Source: Planctomycetota bacterium (GTDB lineage Bacteria > Planctomycetota > UBA1135 > UBA2386). Taken from it: 64,000 bases of DNA. Location of the stretch: contig JADJWQ010000006.1 of NCBI GenBank assembly GCA_016716265.1, positions 2,321,501-2,385,500 on the forward strand, given 5' to 3'. The number at the start of each line of letters is the position of its first letter. Positions within the stretch are counted from its first letter, which is position 1. Below, piece after piece: positions 41,681-51,900 of the stretch. The notes beneath the pieces were generated by a model. That model was not told where the DNA came from, did no database searches, and saw nothing but the letters and a program-made list of their open reading frames with translations. The translations under genes were made by a program, and so were the position numbers.

Positions 41681-42093
41681 GGAACACCTCCATCGACGCC
41701 CCGGCGCACAGGCCGCCGGCCGGCGCGGCGATCCGGCGCCGGGGGGACCTGCCGGGGAACCTGCATCGTGGCATCGAGCAGACCGGCGCGCGGGGCGCTC
41801 GGCGCCGCGCGCGCCCGCGACCTCGACGGGCGGCCGCACGCCGGCCGACCCGGGCAGCGAACGGACGAGCGAGCTCGTCGGAGGGCAGGAAACGGCATCA
41901 TAACCTCGCTGGCACGGCGCAGATGCCGCGCCCGATGGGGCCCGGGACGCGGCCTACGTCGCCGCTTGGCTCACGGGGTTACCATCGGGCAGACTGTTGT
42001 CCGACATAGGTGAAGAGCGTGGACGACTTCCGCCCGCGCCACTCGCCACGCCCCGCGCAGCCCGCTGCGATCCGACCCGCACTCCCCGGATCC
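41681..42093. other. Intergenic region between divergent genes
   Basis: About 410 bp separate a leftward secreted-protein gene and a rightward deacetylase. The region is very GC-rich in its left two thirds and less so near 41900-42015 (CATCATAACCTCG, GACTGTTGTCCGACATAGG), where promoters are most likely. An in-frame GTG at 42010 could extend the deacetylase. No repeat or RNA gene is seen. Confidence 0.4.
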
Positions 42094-43086
42094 ATGCGCT
42101 ACTTCCTCTACACGATCGACGTCGAGCTCTCGCCCGGCCGCAGCGTGGCGACGCCCGAGGCGCTCCGCGACAACTACCGTCGCGGGATCCTCGGCACCGC
42201 GCGCGGGACGCACGGGCTGGCGTGGCAGCTCGACGTGCTCGGCGAGCACGGCATCCGCGCGGTCAACTTCGTGGAGCCGCTGTTCGCGCTCGCGGTGGGC
42301 GACGAGTGGCTCGCCGAGATCGTGACGATCATCGAGTCGCGCGGGCACGAGGTGCAGCTCCACGCGCACACCGAGTGGCTGCACCGCATGCAGCCCGCAC
42401 AGCTCGAGCAGCACGGTCTGCCCAGCTGGCGCGGCGACCATCTGTACTGCTACGACCTCGACGAGCAGACGCGCATCCTGCAGGTCGCGCTCGACACGCT
42501 GTCGGCGCACGCGAAGACACCGATCACCGCGTTCCGCGCGGGCAACTTCGGCGCCAACCTCGACACGCTCCGCGCCCTCGCACGACTCGGGCTCCGCTAC
42601 GACAGCAGCTTCAACGTCGCTCACCGCGGTGGCCACTGTCGGATCGCACTCGATCCGGTGCCGCACGACGCGGTGTCGCTCGACCACCTCGCGCCCGGCC
42701 TGACCGAGGTGCCGGTCACCTGCTTCCACGACACCCAGGGCACGTGGCGACCAGCGCAGCTCTGCGCGATCTCGTCGAGCGAGCTCGGCGCCCTGCTCCG
42801 TGCCGCGGACCATGACGGCCGCGAGCACGTCGTGTTCGTGTCGCACAGCTTCGAGCTGATGAACCGCCGCCGCACGCGTCCACATTGGATCCACGTGCGG
42901 CGCCTGAGCCGGCTGGCCGAGCGCATCGCCTCGAGCCAGACCTGGCGGGGCGTCGGCTTCAACGACCTGCCGCTCTCCCCCGCGCCATTGTGCGATCGGT
43001 CGACGCCGCCCGGCTACGGGCGCCTGAACAGCGTGCGGCGCAGCCTCCGGATCATCCAGCAGGCCGTCGGCCGCGTCCTCGACTGA
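42094..43086 (+). CDS. NodB-type polysaccharide deacetylase
   Basis: The product is 330 aa from ATG 42094, which begins directly at the first strand of the fold (RYFLYTIDVE with the motif-1 Asp); a GTG at 42010 would add 28 poorly structured residues. Motif 2 is HEVQLHAHTEW, the metal His pair; motif 3 is FRAGNFGAN with its Arg; the C-terminal His is in VSHSFEL. These are the NodB-fold positions of de-N- or de-O-acetylases acting on cell-surface polysaccharide. No signal peptide is seen, so it is probably cytoplasmic or works on lipid-linked sugars. Confidence 0.82.
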   Translation: MRYFLYTIDVELSPGRSVATPEALRDNYRRGILGTARGTHGLAWQLDVLGEHGIRAVNFVEPLFALAVGDEWLAEIVTIIESRGHEVQLHAHTEWLHRMQPAQLEQHGLPSWRGDHLYCYDLDEQTRILQVALDTLSAHAKTPITAFRAGNFGANLDTLRALARLGLRYDSSFNVAHRGGHCRIALDPVPHDAVSLDHLAPGLTEVPVTCFHDTQGTWRPAQLCAISSSELGALLRAADHDGREHVVFVSHSFELMNRRRTRPHWIHVRRLSRLAERIASSQTWRGVGFNDLPLSPAPLCDRSTPPGYGRLNSVRRSLRIIQQAVGRVLD

Positions 43087-43196
43087 CCCGGCCGGCCCGC
43101 GGGCCGCCGCCCGCCGTGACGGTGGTGCCGTCGACGCCGGGCAGCCCGCACTCGACACCCGCGGCCGGTCGGCGACACTGGCAGGTCCGCCACCCG

Positions 43197-44915
43197 ATGA
43201 GCTCCGCGCCACCCGACCCGTCCCGCCGCCGGCCGACCCCGCGCCGCGCGCTCTGCGCCGCGCTCCTCGTCGCGGCCGCCGGCCACGCCCAACCGCCGAC
43301 CGTATGGACCGGCGGCGAGACGATGCGCCTGCGGTCCTCGACCGTCACCGGCAGCGCGCCGCGCTTCGCGATCCAGGCGCGCGTCGACGACGACAACGGC
43401 GACCGCTCGCTACCGACCTCGTGGCGTCGCTGGTGGCACTTCGAGGTCCGCGGCCTGCCGCAGCCGGGGCCGACGACGCTCGACGTGCGGCTCGACGACG
43501 TCGGCTACTCCGACGTCATCCTGCCGGTGTGGTGCACGAGCACGGACGGCGGAGCGCACTTCGACGCGTGGCGCCGGCTGCCGCCCAGCGCGACGCCGAC
43601 CGTCGCCGGCGCACGCCACACGTTCACGGTACCGGTACCGGCCGGCGTGACCGACCTGCGCCTCGCGAAGTGGTTCCCGTTCCCGGTCGCGCGCAAGGAT
43701 GCGCTGCTCGCGCGGATCGCCGGCCACCCCCACGTCCGCGCGATCCGCACGCTCGGCACGGCGGCGCTCGGTCGTGGCATCGAGTTGGTCGAGCTGACCG
43801 ACGCCAGCGTGCCCGACGCCGGCAAGCGCCGCGTCTGGGTGCACGCCGGCGTGCACCCCGCGGAGACGACCGCACACTACACCGCCGAGGGTCTGGTCGA
43901 CTTCCTGCTCGGCGGCGCGCCGCTCGCCGAGCGGCTGCTCGACCTGCTGATCGTCGACGTCGTGCCGATGCCCAATCCCGACGGCGTCGCGCTCGGCAAC
44001 TACCGCACGACCGCGGCGAGCGTGAACCTGGAGGAGCAATGGTCGGCGCCGTACGCGTCGACCGTGCCCGAGATCGTCGCGTTGCGCACCGCGATCGAGG
44101 GGTTCATGGGCACCGCGACGGCACCGGGACCGGCGCCGATCGAGGTGCTGCTGAACCTGCACGCGTCGCACGGCGAGAGCTATCCGTTCCACTATCAGCA
44201 CGTCGCCAATGCGTCGTTCGACCTCCTCACCAATCGCAGTGGCGTGATCCCGGCCGTCAACGCGCTCGAGCAACGCTGGATCGACGCGCTGCGCGCGCGC
44301 AGTCCGCTGGTCGCGGCTGGCCGCACGCTGAGCAGCACGCTCGGCGCGCCGCAGCGACCGTTCGTCGAGTCGATGATGCACGACCGGTGGACGGTCGATC
44401 CGGCGTGGCCCGGCCCACCGGTCATGGCGATCACGCTGGAGGGCACCTACCTGCGCGGACCCGGCGGTGCCTCGTGGAGCACCGCGGACGACTACCTGCA
44501 GCTCGGCGTCGAGGTCGCGCTGGCGCTCGGCGACTGGGTCGGGATCGCGCCCGGCGGAGCCGTCAGCCCGTACGGGCCGCAGTGTGCCGGCGCCGCGCTG
44601 AGCGGATCGGTCACGCGCGCACCGGCCGCGTTCGCGCTGGTCGCGACCGGGGTGCCGCCCGGCGCGGCTGCGGTGCTCGCGCTCGGCGTCGACCGCGTCG
44701 CATTGCCGCTGCCGGCGCCGTCGAGCTGCCCGCTGCTCACCACGCCGCTCGTCGGCGTCGCGGGTGCGACGTCGGCGTTCGGGTTCTGGGCGCAGTCTCT
44801 ACCGGTGCCCGCCGCCGTGACCACTCTGCTCGTCGACGCACAGCTCGTCGTCGTCGATCCGGTCCAGGCCGCGCGGCTCGTGACGACGAACGGCGCCGAG
44901 CTGCTGTGGTGGTGA
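43197..44915 (+). CDS. Secreted M14-family zinc carboxypeptidase
   Basis: The product is 572 aa with a signal peptide (ALCAALLVAAAGHAQ). An N-terminal beta domain of ~110 residues (WWHFEVRGLPQPG, WFPFPVARKD) resembles the one before M14 domains of the cytosolic-carboxypeptidase type. The catalytic domain has zinc ligands in VHPAET and LHASHG, NPDGVALGNYRT for the substrate-binding Asn/Arg and LEGTY for the general-base Glu. The C-terminal ~120 residues are Ala/Val-rich, beta-type and probably surface-exposed. Its stop shares a base with the ATG of the helicase gene. Confidence 0.88.
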   Translation: MSSAPPDPSRRRPTPRRALCAALLVAAAGHAQPPTVWTGGETMRLRSSTVTGSAPRFAIQARVDDDNGDRSLPTSWRRWWHFEVRGLPQPGPTTLDVRLDDVGYSDVILPVWCTSTDGGAHFDAWRRLPPSATPTVAGARHTFTVPVPAGVTDLRLAKWFPFPVARKDALLARIAGHPHVRAIRTLGTAALGRGIELVELTDASVPDAGKRRVWVHAGVHPAETTAHYTAEGLVDFLLGGAPLAERLLDLLIVDVVPMPNPDGVALGNYRTTAASVNLEEQWSAPYASTVPEIVALRTAIEGFMGTATAPGPAPIEVLLNLHASHGESYPFHYQHVANASFDLLTNRSGVIPAVNALEQRWIDALRARSPLVAAGRTLSSTLGAPQRPFVESMMHDRWTVDPAWPGPPVMAITLEGTYLRGPGGASWSTADDYLQLGVEVALALGDWVGIAPGGAVSPYGPQCAGAALSGSVTRAPAAFALVATGVPPGAAAVLALGVDRVALPLPAPSSCPLLTTPLVGVAGATSAFGFWAQSLPVPAAVTTLLVDAQLVVVDPVQAARLVTTNGAELLWW

Positions 44916-46879
44916 TGGCGACCGGCGACGCTGCGCTGCGCGAGCCGCCCGATCTCGACGCGTTCGTCCGCCACCACCGCGAGCTGCTCGCGCTGGAGCG
45001 GCGCGCGGAGATCGACGAGGCGAAGCGGATGTGGGACGAGCTCGACGCGGACGAGCTCGAGCGGCGCGGCGTCACGCTGCTGCGGATGACGGTCGTCGAC
45101 CACCTCGTCGGCCTCGGCGGCCGGCCGTCGCTCGTGCTGCAGCGCAGCCGCGGCGGGGTCCTGCCGAGCCACCGGATCACGGCCGGCGACGTCGTCGCGC
45201 TGCGCACCGCCGCCGAGCACGGCGGCCTCGACGGGCGCGGCGACGCGAGCGGCGTGGTCGCGAAGGTCACCGACGACGCGATCACCGTGTCGCTCGACGA
45301 CGCCGAGGACGAGCCCGAGCTGCCCGACCTGCTGCGCATCGACCGGGTGGCGCCGGACGTCACCTTCCGCAGGCTCGACGACGCGCTGCGCGAGCTGGGG
45401 GCCGCGCGGCCCGGGCCGTCGGGCGCACTGCGCGAGATCGCCTTCGGCGACCGCACGCCGTCGTTCGACGCGCAGCCGGACGGCCCCGACCGCGTGCCGT
45501 TCGTCGATCCCGGGCTCGACGCGTCGCAGCGCGCCGCGGTCGTGCACGCGCTGCGCGCCCGTGACATCGCGCTGATCCACGGGCCGCCCGGCACCGGCAA
45601 GACCACGGCGCTCGTCGAGGTGATCCGCCAGTCGATCAAGCGCGGGCTCCGCGTGCTCGCCACCGCACCGTCGAACGTCGCCGTCGACAACCTCGTCGAG
45701 CGGCTGCACGGACCGGACGTCCGCCTCGTGCGACTCGGACATCCGGCACGCCTGCTGCCGCAGGTCGTCGAGCACGCGCTCGACGCACAGCTCGAGCGGG
45801 GCCCGGACGCCAAGGCGTTGAAGTCGCTGCGCCGCGACGTCGAGAAACTGCAGCGCCGCCTCGACCGCGCCACCGCCCGCGACGAGCGCCGCCAGCTGCG
45901 CGGCGACATCCGCTCGTTGCGCCGCGAGATCCGGCGGGTCGAGACCGGCGCGATCCAGGGCATCCTCGACACCGCCGACGTGATCTGCGCGACGACCACC
46001 GGCGCGGCCACGAGCCTGCTGCGCGAACGCGACTTCGGTCTGGTCGTCGTCGACGAGGCCGCGCAAGCGATCGAGGCCGGCGCGTGGATCCCGCTGCTGC
46101 GCGGCCGCCGCGCGGTCCTGGTCGGCGATCACCGGCAATTGCCGCCGACCATCGTGTCGCAGGCGGCCGCCGACGGCGGTCTCGCCCGGACGTTGTTCGA
46201 GCGACTCGACGCGCGCCACGGCGCCGACGTCACGCGCATGCTGACGGTGCAGTACCGGATGCACGCCGCGATCATGCAATGGGCCTCGGCGGCGATGTAC
46301 GACGGCCGCCTCGAGGCGGCCCCGGCGGTCGCCGGCCACCTGCTGGCCGACCTGCCGCACGTCGTTCCGAACGACCTCACCGGCGAGCCGCTGGTGCTGA
46401 TCGACACCGCCGGCTGCGGCTTCGACGAGACCGAGGACGCGCAGGACCGCTCGAAGGCCAATCCCGGCGAGGCCCGGCTGGTCGTCGCGCACGTCGAGGC
46501 GCTGCTCGCCGCCGGCGTCCGCCCGTCCGAGCTCGCCGTCATCACGCCGTACAACGCGCAGGTCGAGCTGCTGCGCCGCGCGCTGCGCCCGCGCTTCGAC
46601 AACCTCGAGATCGGCACCGTCGACGGCTTCCAGGGCCGCGAGAAGGAGGCCGTCGTGCTGTCCGCGGTGCGCTCGAACGACCGCGGCGAGATCGGCTTCC
46701 TCGCCGAGCCCCGCCGCATGAACGTCGCCGTGACGCGCGCCCGGCGGCACGTGACCCTGGTCGCCGACAGCGCGACGCTCGCCAGCGACGCGTTCCTCGC
46801 CGGCCTGCTCGAGCACTTCCGCACCCGCGGCGTGCACCGCACCCCGTGGGACCTCGGCTACGACGTGTGGCAGGGCTGA
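44915..46879 (+). CDS. SF1 helicase of the Upf1/IGHMBP2 type
   Basis: The product is 654 aa. The N-terminal ~200 residues form the 1B/stalk-type region (LVLQRSRGGVLPSHRITAGDVVAL, ISV-type strands). Helicase motifs are complete: GPPGTGKTT, ATAPSNVAVDNL, VVVDEAAQA, GDHRQLPPT, QYRMH, ITPYNAQVELL, TVDGFQGREKE and NVAVTRARR. A charged coiled coil (~300-345, LRRDVEKLQRRLDRATARDE) sits between motifs Ic and II as in Upf1-like enzymes. It unwinds DNA or RNA 5' to 3'. Start ATG overlaps the peptidase stop (TGATG), an unusual pairing of an exported peptidase and a helicase. Confidence 0.93.
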   Translation: MATGDAALREPPDLDAFVRHHRELLALERRAEIDEAKRMWDELDADELERRGVTLLRMTVVDHLVGLGGRPSLVLQRSRGGVLPSHRITAGDVVALRTAAEHGGLDGRGDASGVVAKVTDDAITVSLDDAEDEPELPDLLRIDRVAPDVTFRRLDDALRELGAARPGPSGALREIAFGDRTPSFDAQPDGPDRVPFVDPGLDASQRAAVVHALRARDIALIHGPPGTGKTTALVEVIRQSIKRGLRVLATAPSNVAVDNLVERLHGPDVRLVRLGHPARLLPQVVEHALDAQLERGPDAKALKSLRRDVEKLQRRLDRATARDERRQLRGDIRSLRREIRRVETGAIQGILDTADVICATTTGAATSLLRERDFGLVVVDEAAQAIEAGAWIPLLRGRRAVLVGDHRQLPPTIVSQAAADGGLARTLFERLDARHGADVTRMLTVQYRMHAAIMQWASAAMYDGRLEAAPAVAGHLLADLPHVVPNDLTGEPLVLIDTAGCGFDETEDAQDRSKANPGEARLVVAHVEALLAAGVRPSELAVITPYNAQVELLRRALRPRFDNLEIGTVDGFQGREKEAVVLSAVRSNDRGEIGFLAEPRRMNVAVTRARRHVTLVADSATLASDAFLAGLLEHFRTRGVHRTPWDLGYDVWQG

Positions 46880-46899
46880 GCGGGACGGCTCCGCACCTG

Positions 46900-47235
46900 C
46901 TAACCCCGCGGCAGCGGCTCGCCGGAGTTGACGTGGAAGTGGAGGTGCTTCGAGTCCTGGTAGCGGCCGAGATTGGTCAGCACGCGGGCGGCGCCGTGCT
47001 CGGCCTCGACGCGCGCGGCAATACGGCGGACGACGCGCATGACGTGCCAGACGATCTCCTCGTCGAACGGGCCGAGGTCGGTCAGCGACGGCACGTGCTG
47101 CTTCGGCACGACGACGATGTGCACGGGCCAGAACGGCCGCGTGTGGTGGAAGGCGAGCACGTGCTCCGTCTCCTCGACCACGCGCACCGGCGTGCGGCCG
47201 GACAGGGCCTCGTCGCAGTAGAAGTCGTCGGTCAT
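46900..47235 (-). CDS. HIT-family nucleotide hydrolase
   Basis: The product is 111 aa, the typical size. The catalytic HIT motif is HLHFHV near residues 96-101, preceded by FWPVHIVVVPKQHVPSL and the conserved Asn in TNLGRYQ. These proteins hydrolyse AMP-linked substrates such as adenosine 5'-phosphoramidate. It converges on the helicase gene with a 20-bp gap and lies 40 bp downstream of pbpC on the same strand. Confidence 0.93.
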   Translation of the reverse strand: MTDDFYCDEALSGRTPVRVVEETEHVLAFHHTRPFWPVHIVVVPKQHVPSLTDLGPFDEEIVWHVMRVVRRIAARVEAEHGAARVLTNLGRYQDSKHLHFHVNSGEPLPRG

Positions 47236-47275
47236 CGTCGCTGGCTCCGGCGGGTCGGCGAGCGAGGATAGCGGC

Positions 47276-48931
47276 TCAACCCGGCGGCTCGCCGGTGAGC
47301 GCGGGCAGCAGGTCGGCCGCCAGCGCCGCCGCGCTGCGGATGCCGACGAGGTCGGTGGCGCCGCGGCCGGAGCGATTGCCGAGCCAGACGACCGCGATGC
47401 GCGAGTCGGTCACGACCACGCACCAGGCGTCGCGGCAGCCGGAGGACGTGCCGGTCTTCCACGCGGCGCGGCCGGCGATCGCGCCGTCGCCGCCGAGCGG
47501 CAGGCGCGCCATCGCGTGCAGCGTCCAGTCGACGGCCCGGGGCGACAGGCCGACCGCGGCGGGCTCCGCGACGAAGCGCCGGTAGGCCCGCGCCAGCTCG
47601 AGCGGCGACGCCGCCAGCGTGCCGAGCGCCGAGTCGAGCTGCAGGCCGCTGCCGTCGACCGGCAGGCCGAGCCGGCCGAGCAGCGCGTGGAAGCTCGCGA
47701 CGCCGGTGCGCTGGAGGCAGCGGACCGCCGGCACGTTCGCCGAGGTCGCCAGCGCGTCGGCAGCGCGCGTGCGCCCGACGTGGCCGCCGGCGAAGTTCGC
47801 CGGCCGCCAACCGCCCAGGTCGAGCGGGACGTCGTCGAGGCAGCCATCCTCCGCAATCGCGCCCTGCTCGACCGCCAATGCGAACAGGAACGGCTTCAGC
47901 GTGCTGCCCACGCTGCGGCGACAGCGCGACACGTCGAGCTGGCCGGCGCGACCGGCGCGGTCGCCGACCAGCGCGAGCACCGCACCGTCCGCGCGGTCGA
48001 GCACGACGATCGCCGCGCCGTCACCGGGCGCATCGGTGCGCGCCGCGAGCACCCGCTCGAGGCGCCATTGCAGCGCGACGTCGGCGCGCGTCGCGAGCAG
48101 GTCGGTGTGGCCGCGACCGCAGCGCTCGCGCAGCTCCGCCGCGCACAGATGCCACGCCTGCTGCGGCCACGGGTACCGGGCGGCGCCGAGCGGCCGCGCA
48201 CTGGCGTCGCGCACGGCGTCGGCGGAGATCGCACCGGCCTCGGCCATCCGCCACAGCAGCGCGTCGCGGCGCTCCCTGAGCAATGCCGGGTGGCGGTCGG
48301 GGGCCCGCGCCGACGGTGCGGGCACCATCGCGACGAGCGCTGCGGCCTCGTGCAGCGCGAGCGCCGCGGCCGGCCGGCCGAACCAGTAGCGCGACGCCGC
48401 CTCCATGCCGCGCAACGTGCCGCCCATCGGCACCTGCGTCGCCCACAGATCGAGGATGCGCTGCTTGCCGATGGCGCGCTCCAATTGCCGCGCCCGCACC
48501 GCCTCGACGAGCTTCGCCCACAGCGTGCGCCGGCGCGGCTCGACGATCCGCACCACCTGCATCGTCAGCGTCGAGGCACCGGACACGACGCGGCCCGAGG
48601 TGACGTTCTGCACCGCTGCACGCAGCACCGCGGCGGGGTCGACTCCCGAATGCGCGAAGAAGTCGGCGTCCTCCGCGACCAGGATCGCCGCCCGGAAATG
48701 CACGGGCAGCTCGCTCCAACGGGTCGCGAGCACGCGCTCGCCGGCGCTCGTCGGCCACACCTGCAGCCAGGTGCCGTCTGCGGCGGTCACGACGGTCGAC
48801 CGCTCGAGCGCAGCGAGCCTCGCGAGCGGATAGGGCGACGCGAGCTCGAGCGCGCGCTCGCTCACCCAGGCGAGGGCGACGCCGCAGACGGCCGCGACGC
48901 CCAGCCGGCGCAGCGCGCGCCGGAGCCTCAC
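47276..48931 (-). CDS. pbpC: Penicillin-binding protein 1C (glycosyltransferase/transpeptidase)
   Basis: The product is 551 aa, shorter than E. coli PbpC (~770), because the C-terminal BiPBP_C domain is missing. An N-terminal anchor (LGVAAVCGVALAWVSE) is followed by a GT51 domain with EDADFFAHSGVD, GASTLTMQ and RGMEAASRYWFGRP. The transpeptidase has SxxK in STLKPFLF, SxN in TSANVP and KTG in WKTGTSSG. It polymerises and crosslinks peptidoglycan in the periplasm. The start is GTG 48931, overlapping the stop of the alpha-2-macroglobulin gene (GTGA). This pairing is conserved in many bacteria. Confidence 0.93.
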   Translation of the reverse strand: MRLRRALRRLGVAAVCGVALAWVSERALELASPYPLARLAALERSTVVTAADGTWLQVWPTSAGERVLATRWSELPVHFRAAILVAEDADFFAHSGVDPAAVLRAAVQNVTSGRVVSGASTLTMQVVRIVEPRRRTLWAKLVEAVRARQLERAIGKQRILDLWATQVPMGGTLRGMEAASRYWFGRPAAALALHEAAALVAMVPAPSARAPDRHPALLRERRDALLWRMAEAGAISADAVRDASARPLGAARYPWPQQAWHLCAAELRERCGRGHTDLLATRADVALQWRLERVLAARTDAPGDGAAIVVLDRADGAVLALVGDRAGRAGQLDVSRCRRSVGSTLKPFLFALAVEQGAIAEDGCLDDVPLDLGGWRPANFAGGHVGRTRAADALATSANVPAVRCLQRTGVASFHALLGRLGLPVDGSGLQLDSALGTLAASPLELARAYRRFVAEPAAVGLSPRAVDWTLHAMARLPLGGDGAIAGRAAWKTGTSSGCRDAWCVVVTDSRIAVVWLGNRSGRGATDLVGIRSAAALAADLLPALTGEPPG

Positions 48932-51900
48932 GGCAGGATCTCCACGCCGTCGGCGCCGGTGCCGGTGAACCTCGCGCTCGGGTCGTACATCGCCTCGGCG
49001 AGCACGGCGGGTGCGGCGTAGCGGCCGGGCAGCGTCGCGCGCACCAGGTGCGACAGCGTGAACTCGCCGTGCAGCGTCCGGTCGCAGAACAGGACGACGC
49101 GGTCGTCGCGCCGCTCGACGCGCGCGCGGACGTCGTCGTCGCGCCACGGCTGCCGGGTGACGGCCGCGTCGGCGCCGGGCGGCGGAACCTCGGGCTCGAG
49201 CCCGCCGGGCAGCAGATCGACGATCGCGACCTGGTCGAGCGGGCGCGCCGCGCGCCCGGTCAGGCGCACCTCGTAGGTCCGGCCGCGCTGCAGCCGGGTG
49301 ACCTCGGCGCCGGTGTCGGGGTCGACGAACGCGCGGCGCACCTGCAGCGAGCCGTCGCCGATCGCCGGCCGCGGCGTGCGCATGCCGCGCACGGTCAGCA
49401 GCGCGAAGCCGGCGCCGCCCGCCCCCAGCTCGACGACCGAGCCGGGCTTCGCCGGCAGCGCGATCCGCCCGTCCACCGGCGCCGGCAACGGAGCACCGTC
49501 GAGCGTGCCGCGCAGCACGACCTCGCCGACCGCTCGGGCATTGCGGTAGTAGCCCGCCAATGCGCACAGCGCCTGGCCGAGCTCCTGGGTGTTCAGGGTG
49601 GACGTGCGCAGCAGCGCGGCCTGGATGCCCTGGGCCAGCGCCGGCAGACCCGGGTCGGCCGGGTCGATCTCCATGCGGGCGCGCAGCCGCAGGGCCGCGG
49701 TCCGCAGCGGCGAGCAGAGCGCGCCACCGAACTCGCGCACGACCGGCTCGGCACCCTCGGCGTCGAGCAGCCGCCGGGCGCCGTCCGCATCGCCGAGCCG
49801 GCGCAGCGCCATGGCGAGCCGGGCGCGCGCTTCGTCGCTCGTGACCTGGGTCGCGAGCCATTGCAGCAGCCCGCGGGCCGGCGCACCGGTCCGCGACTCG
49901 ATCTCGCACGCATAGGCGCGCAAGCTCGGATCGCCGTCGCGCGACGCGACCGCGTGGACGCGCTGCAGGCCGTTGCGCAGCGCGGACTCCGGCACGTCGT
50001 AGCCCTGCTCGCGGGCGCTGTGCATGAAGTCGACCGCGTACAGCGTGCCGAACGGGTACTCGCGCTCGGCCCCCGGCCACCACCCGAATCCGCCGCGGGC
50101 GTCCTGCATGCCGACCAGACGATCGACCGCGGTCTGCACCAGCTCGCGGACCCGCATCGCGCTGCCCGCGTCGGCCTCCGCGCCGTAGATGCGAGGCAGC
50201 AATGCGGAGCAGGCCAGGAGCGCGAATCCGCGCGACGTGGTCTGCTCGACGCAGCCGTACGGATAGGCGATCAGCGCCTCGAGCGCCGGGCGCAGGTGGA
50301 CGTCGGGCACGGCGTCGACCTCGAGCACCGCGCGCAGTCCGTCCGCCGCGAAGTCGGTCGGGATCGTCAGCTCCTGCGCGTCGCCGAGCACCGCGCCGAG
50401 GTACTCCTCGGCCAGCACCCGCTGCTCGCGCAGGTCGACGGGCAGCGTGACCGTGCGGTGCTCCGCGCCGAGCGTGGCCGCGATCCGCAGCTCGGGGACG
50501 ACGCCGGCGCCCGGCACCTCGAGCGCGCGGATCTCGACGTCGACGCTGCGCACCTCGCCATTGCGCAATGCGACGTCCGCCGGCGCCGTCACCACCTCGA
50601 GGCCCCCCGCCGCCCGGCACTGCAGACCGACGGTGCCGTCGGCGCCGGTGTCGTTGCGCAGCGTGATCGGCACCGCGAAGCGATCGCCGGGCGCGACCAT
50701 GCGCGGCGCGGTCGCGAGCAGGCCGAGCGGCGCGCGCACGACGGTGGCGTGCCCGGTGCCAGCGACGGTGCCCGGCCCCGCCGCGATCGTCATCACGCGC
50801 ACCCGACCTTCGTACGGCGGCAGCGTGAAGCGGGCGACGCCGCGGCCGGCCGCATCGAGCGGGACCTCGGCGAACAGCGCGAGCGGGCGGATCCGCGGGC
50901 TGATCGAGCCGACCGTCAGGAGCGTGTCGAGCACGCCGTCGTCGTCGTCGCCACCGGTCCGCGTGCCGGCGACGAACACGGCGCCCTCCATCAGCGCGCC
51001 GAACGCGTCGGCGCCGCGCGCCGACAGCCGCCGCTGCGCCAGGAACCAGGCGAGCGGATCGGGGCTCGCGTGGTCGGTGATCGCCAGCACGCCTTCGTCG
51101 ACGACCGCGACGAGCGCGGACGTCGCACCCGGTGCGTCGACCGCGCAGGCGAGCTCGGCCTCGGGCAGCACCTCGGCAGGTGCATCGAGTGTCAGGGCAC
51201 CGGCGAGCTCGTCGCGCGCGAGCGGCACGGCGACGCCACCGACCAGCCAGGCCGGCCCGGCGTCGGGACCGACGTCGCGCGCCGGCCGCGTCAGCGTGAC
51301 GACCGCGTGCACGTTGGGCACCCGCAGCTCGGCCGGGATCGGCAGCGCGATCTCGTTGTGGCCGCGCTGCAGCTCGACGACCTGCGCGTCGAGGAGCGTG
51401 CGCCCCTCGAGCGTCACGAAGCCGCGGCCCGCCGCCGGCGCCTCGACCGCGATCGTCGCGACGCCACCCGGCGCGACCGCATCGCCGCTGCGCGTCACCC
51501 GCAGCCGGTCGGGCCGCGCGGTCGCGGCGCCGACGTCCTGGCTGGCCGTCGTGTCCGCGGTCGTCGCGACGACGGCGAGCCAGCCGCCGGACGGCGACGG
51601 GTAGTCGATCGCGAGCGTCGCCGCACCGTCGCGCAGCTCGACCGGCCACTCGCCGAGCACCTCGGCCGCGACGCGCGTCTCCCAGCGCCAGCGCGAGCCG
51701 GACACCGTGCGGTAGTCCCAGGTCCAGGAGCGGCGCTCGAGCCGCACGCGCGCCGCCAGGTCGCCGGCGAGCGGCGCACCGTCCGGCGTGACGGCTCGCA
51801 CCTCGACGCCGGACGCCGTCGCGCGCACCCCGAGCTGGTAGTCGGGCCGCAGCACCGGCGCGCGACAGGCGGCGCGCACCGCGCGGCCCGAGGGGTCGAG

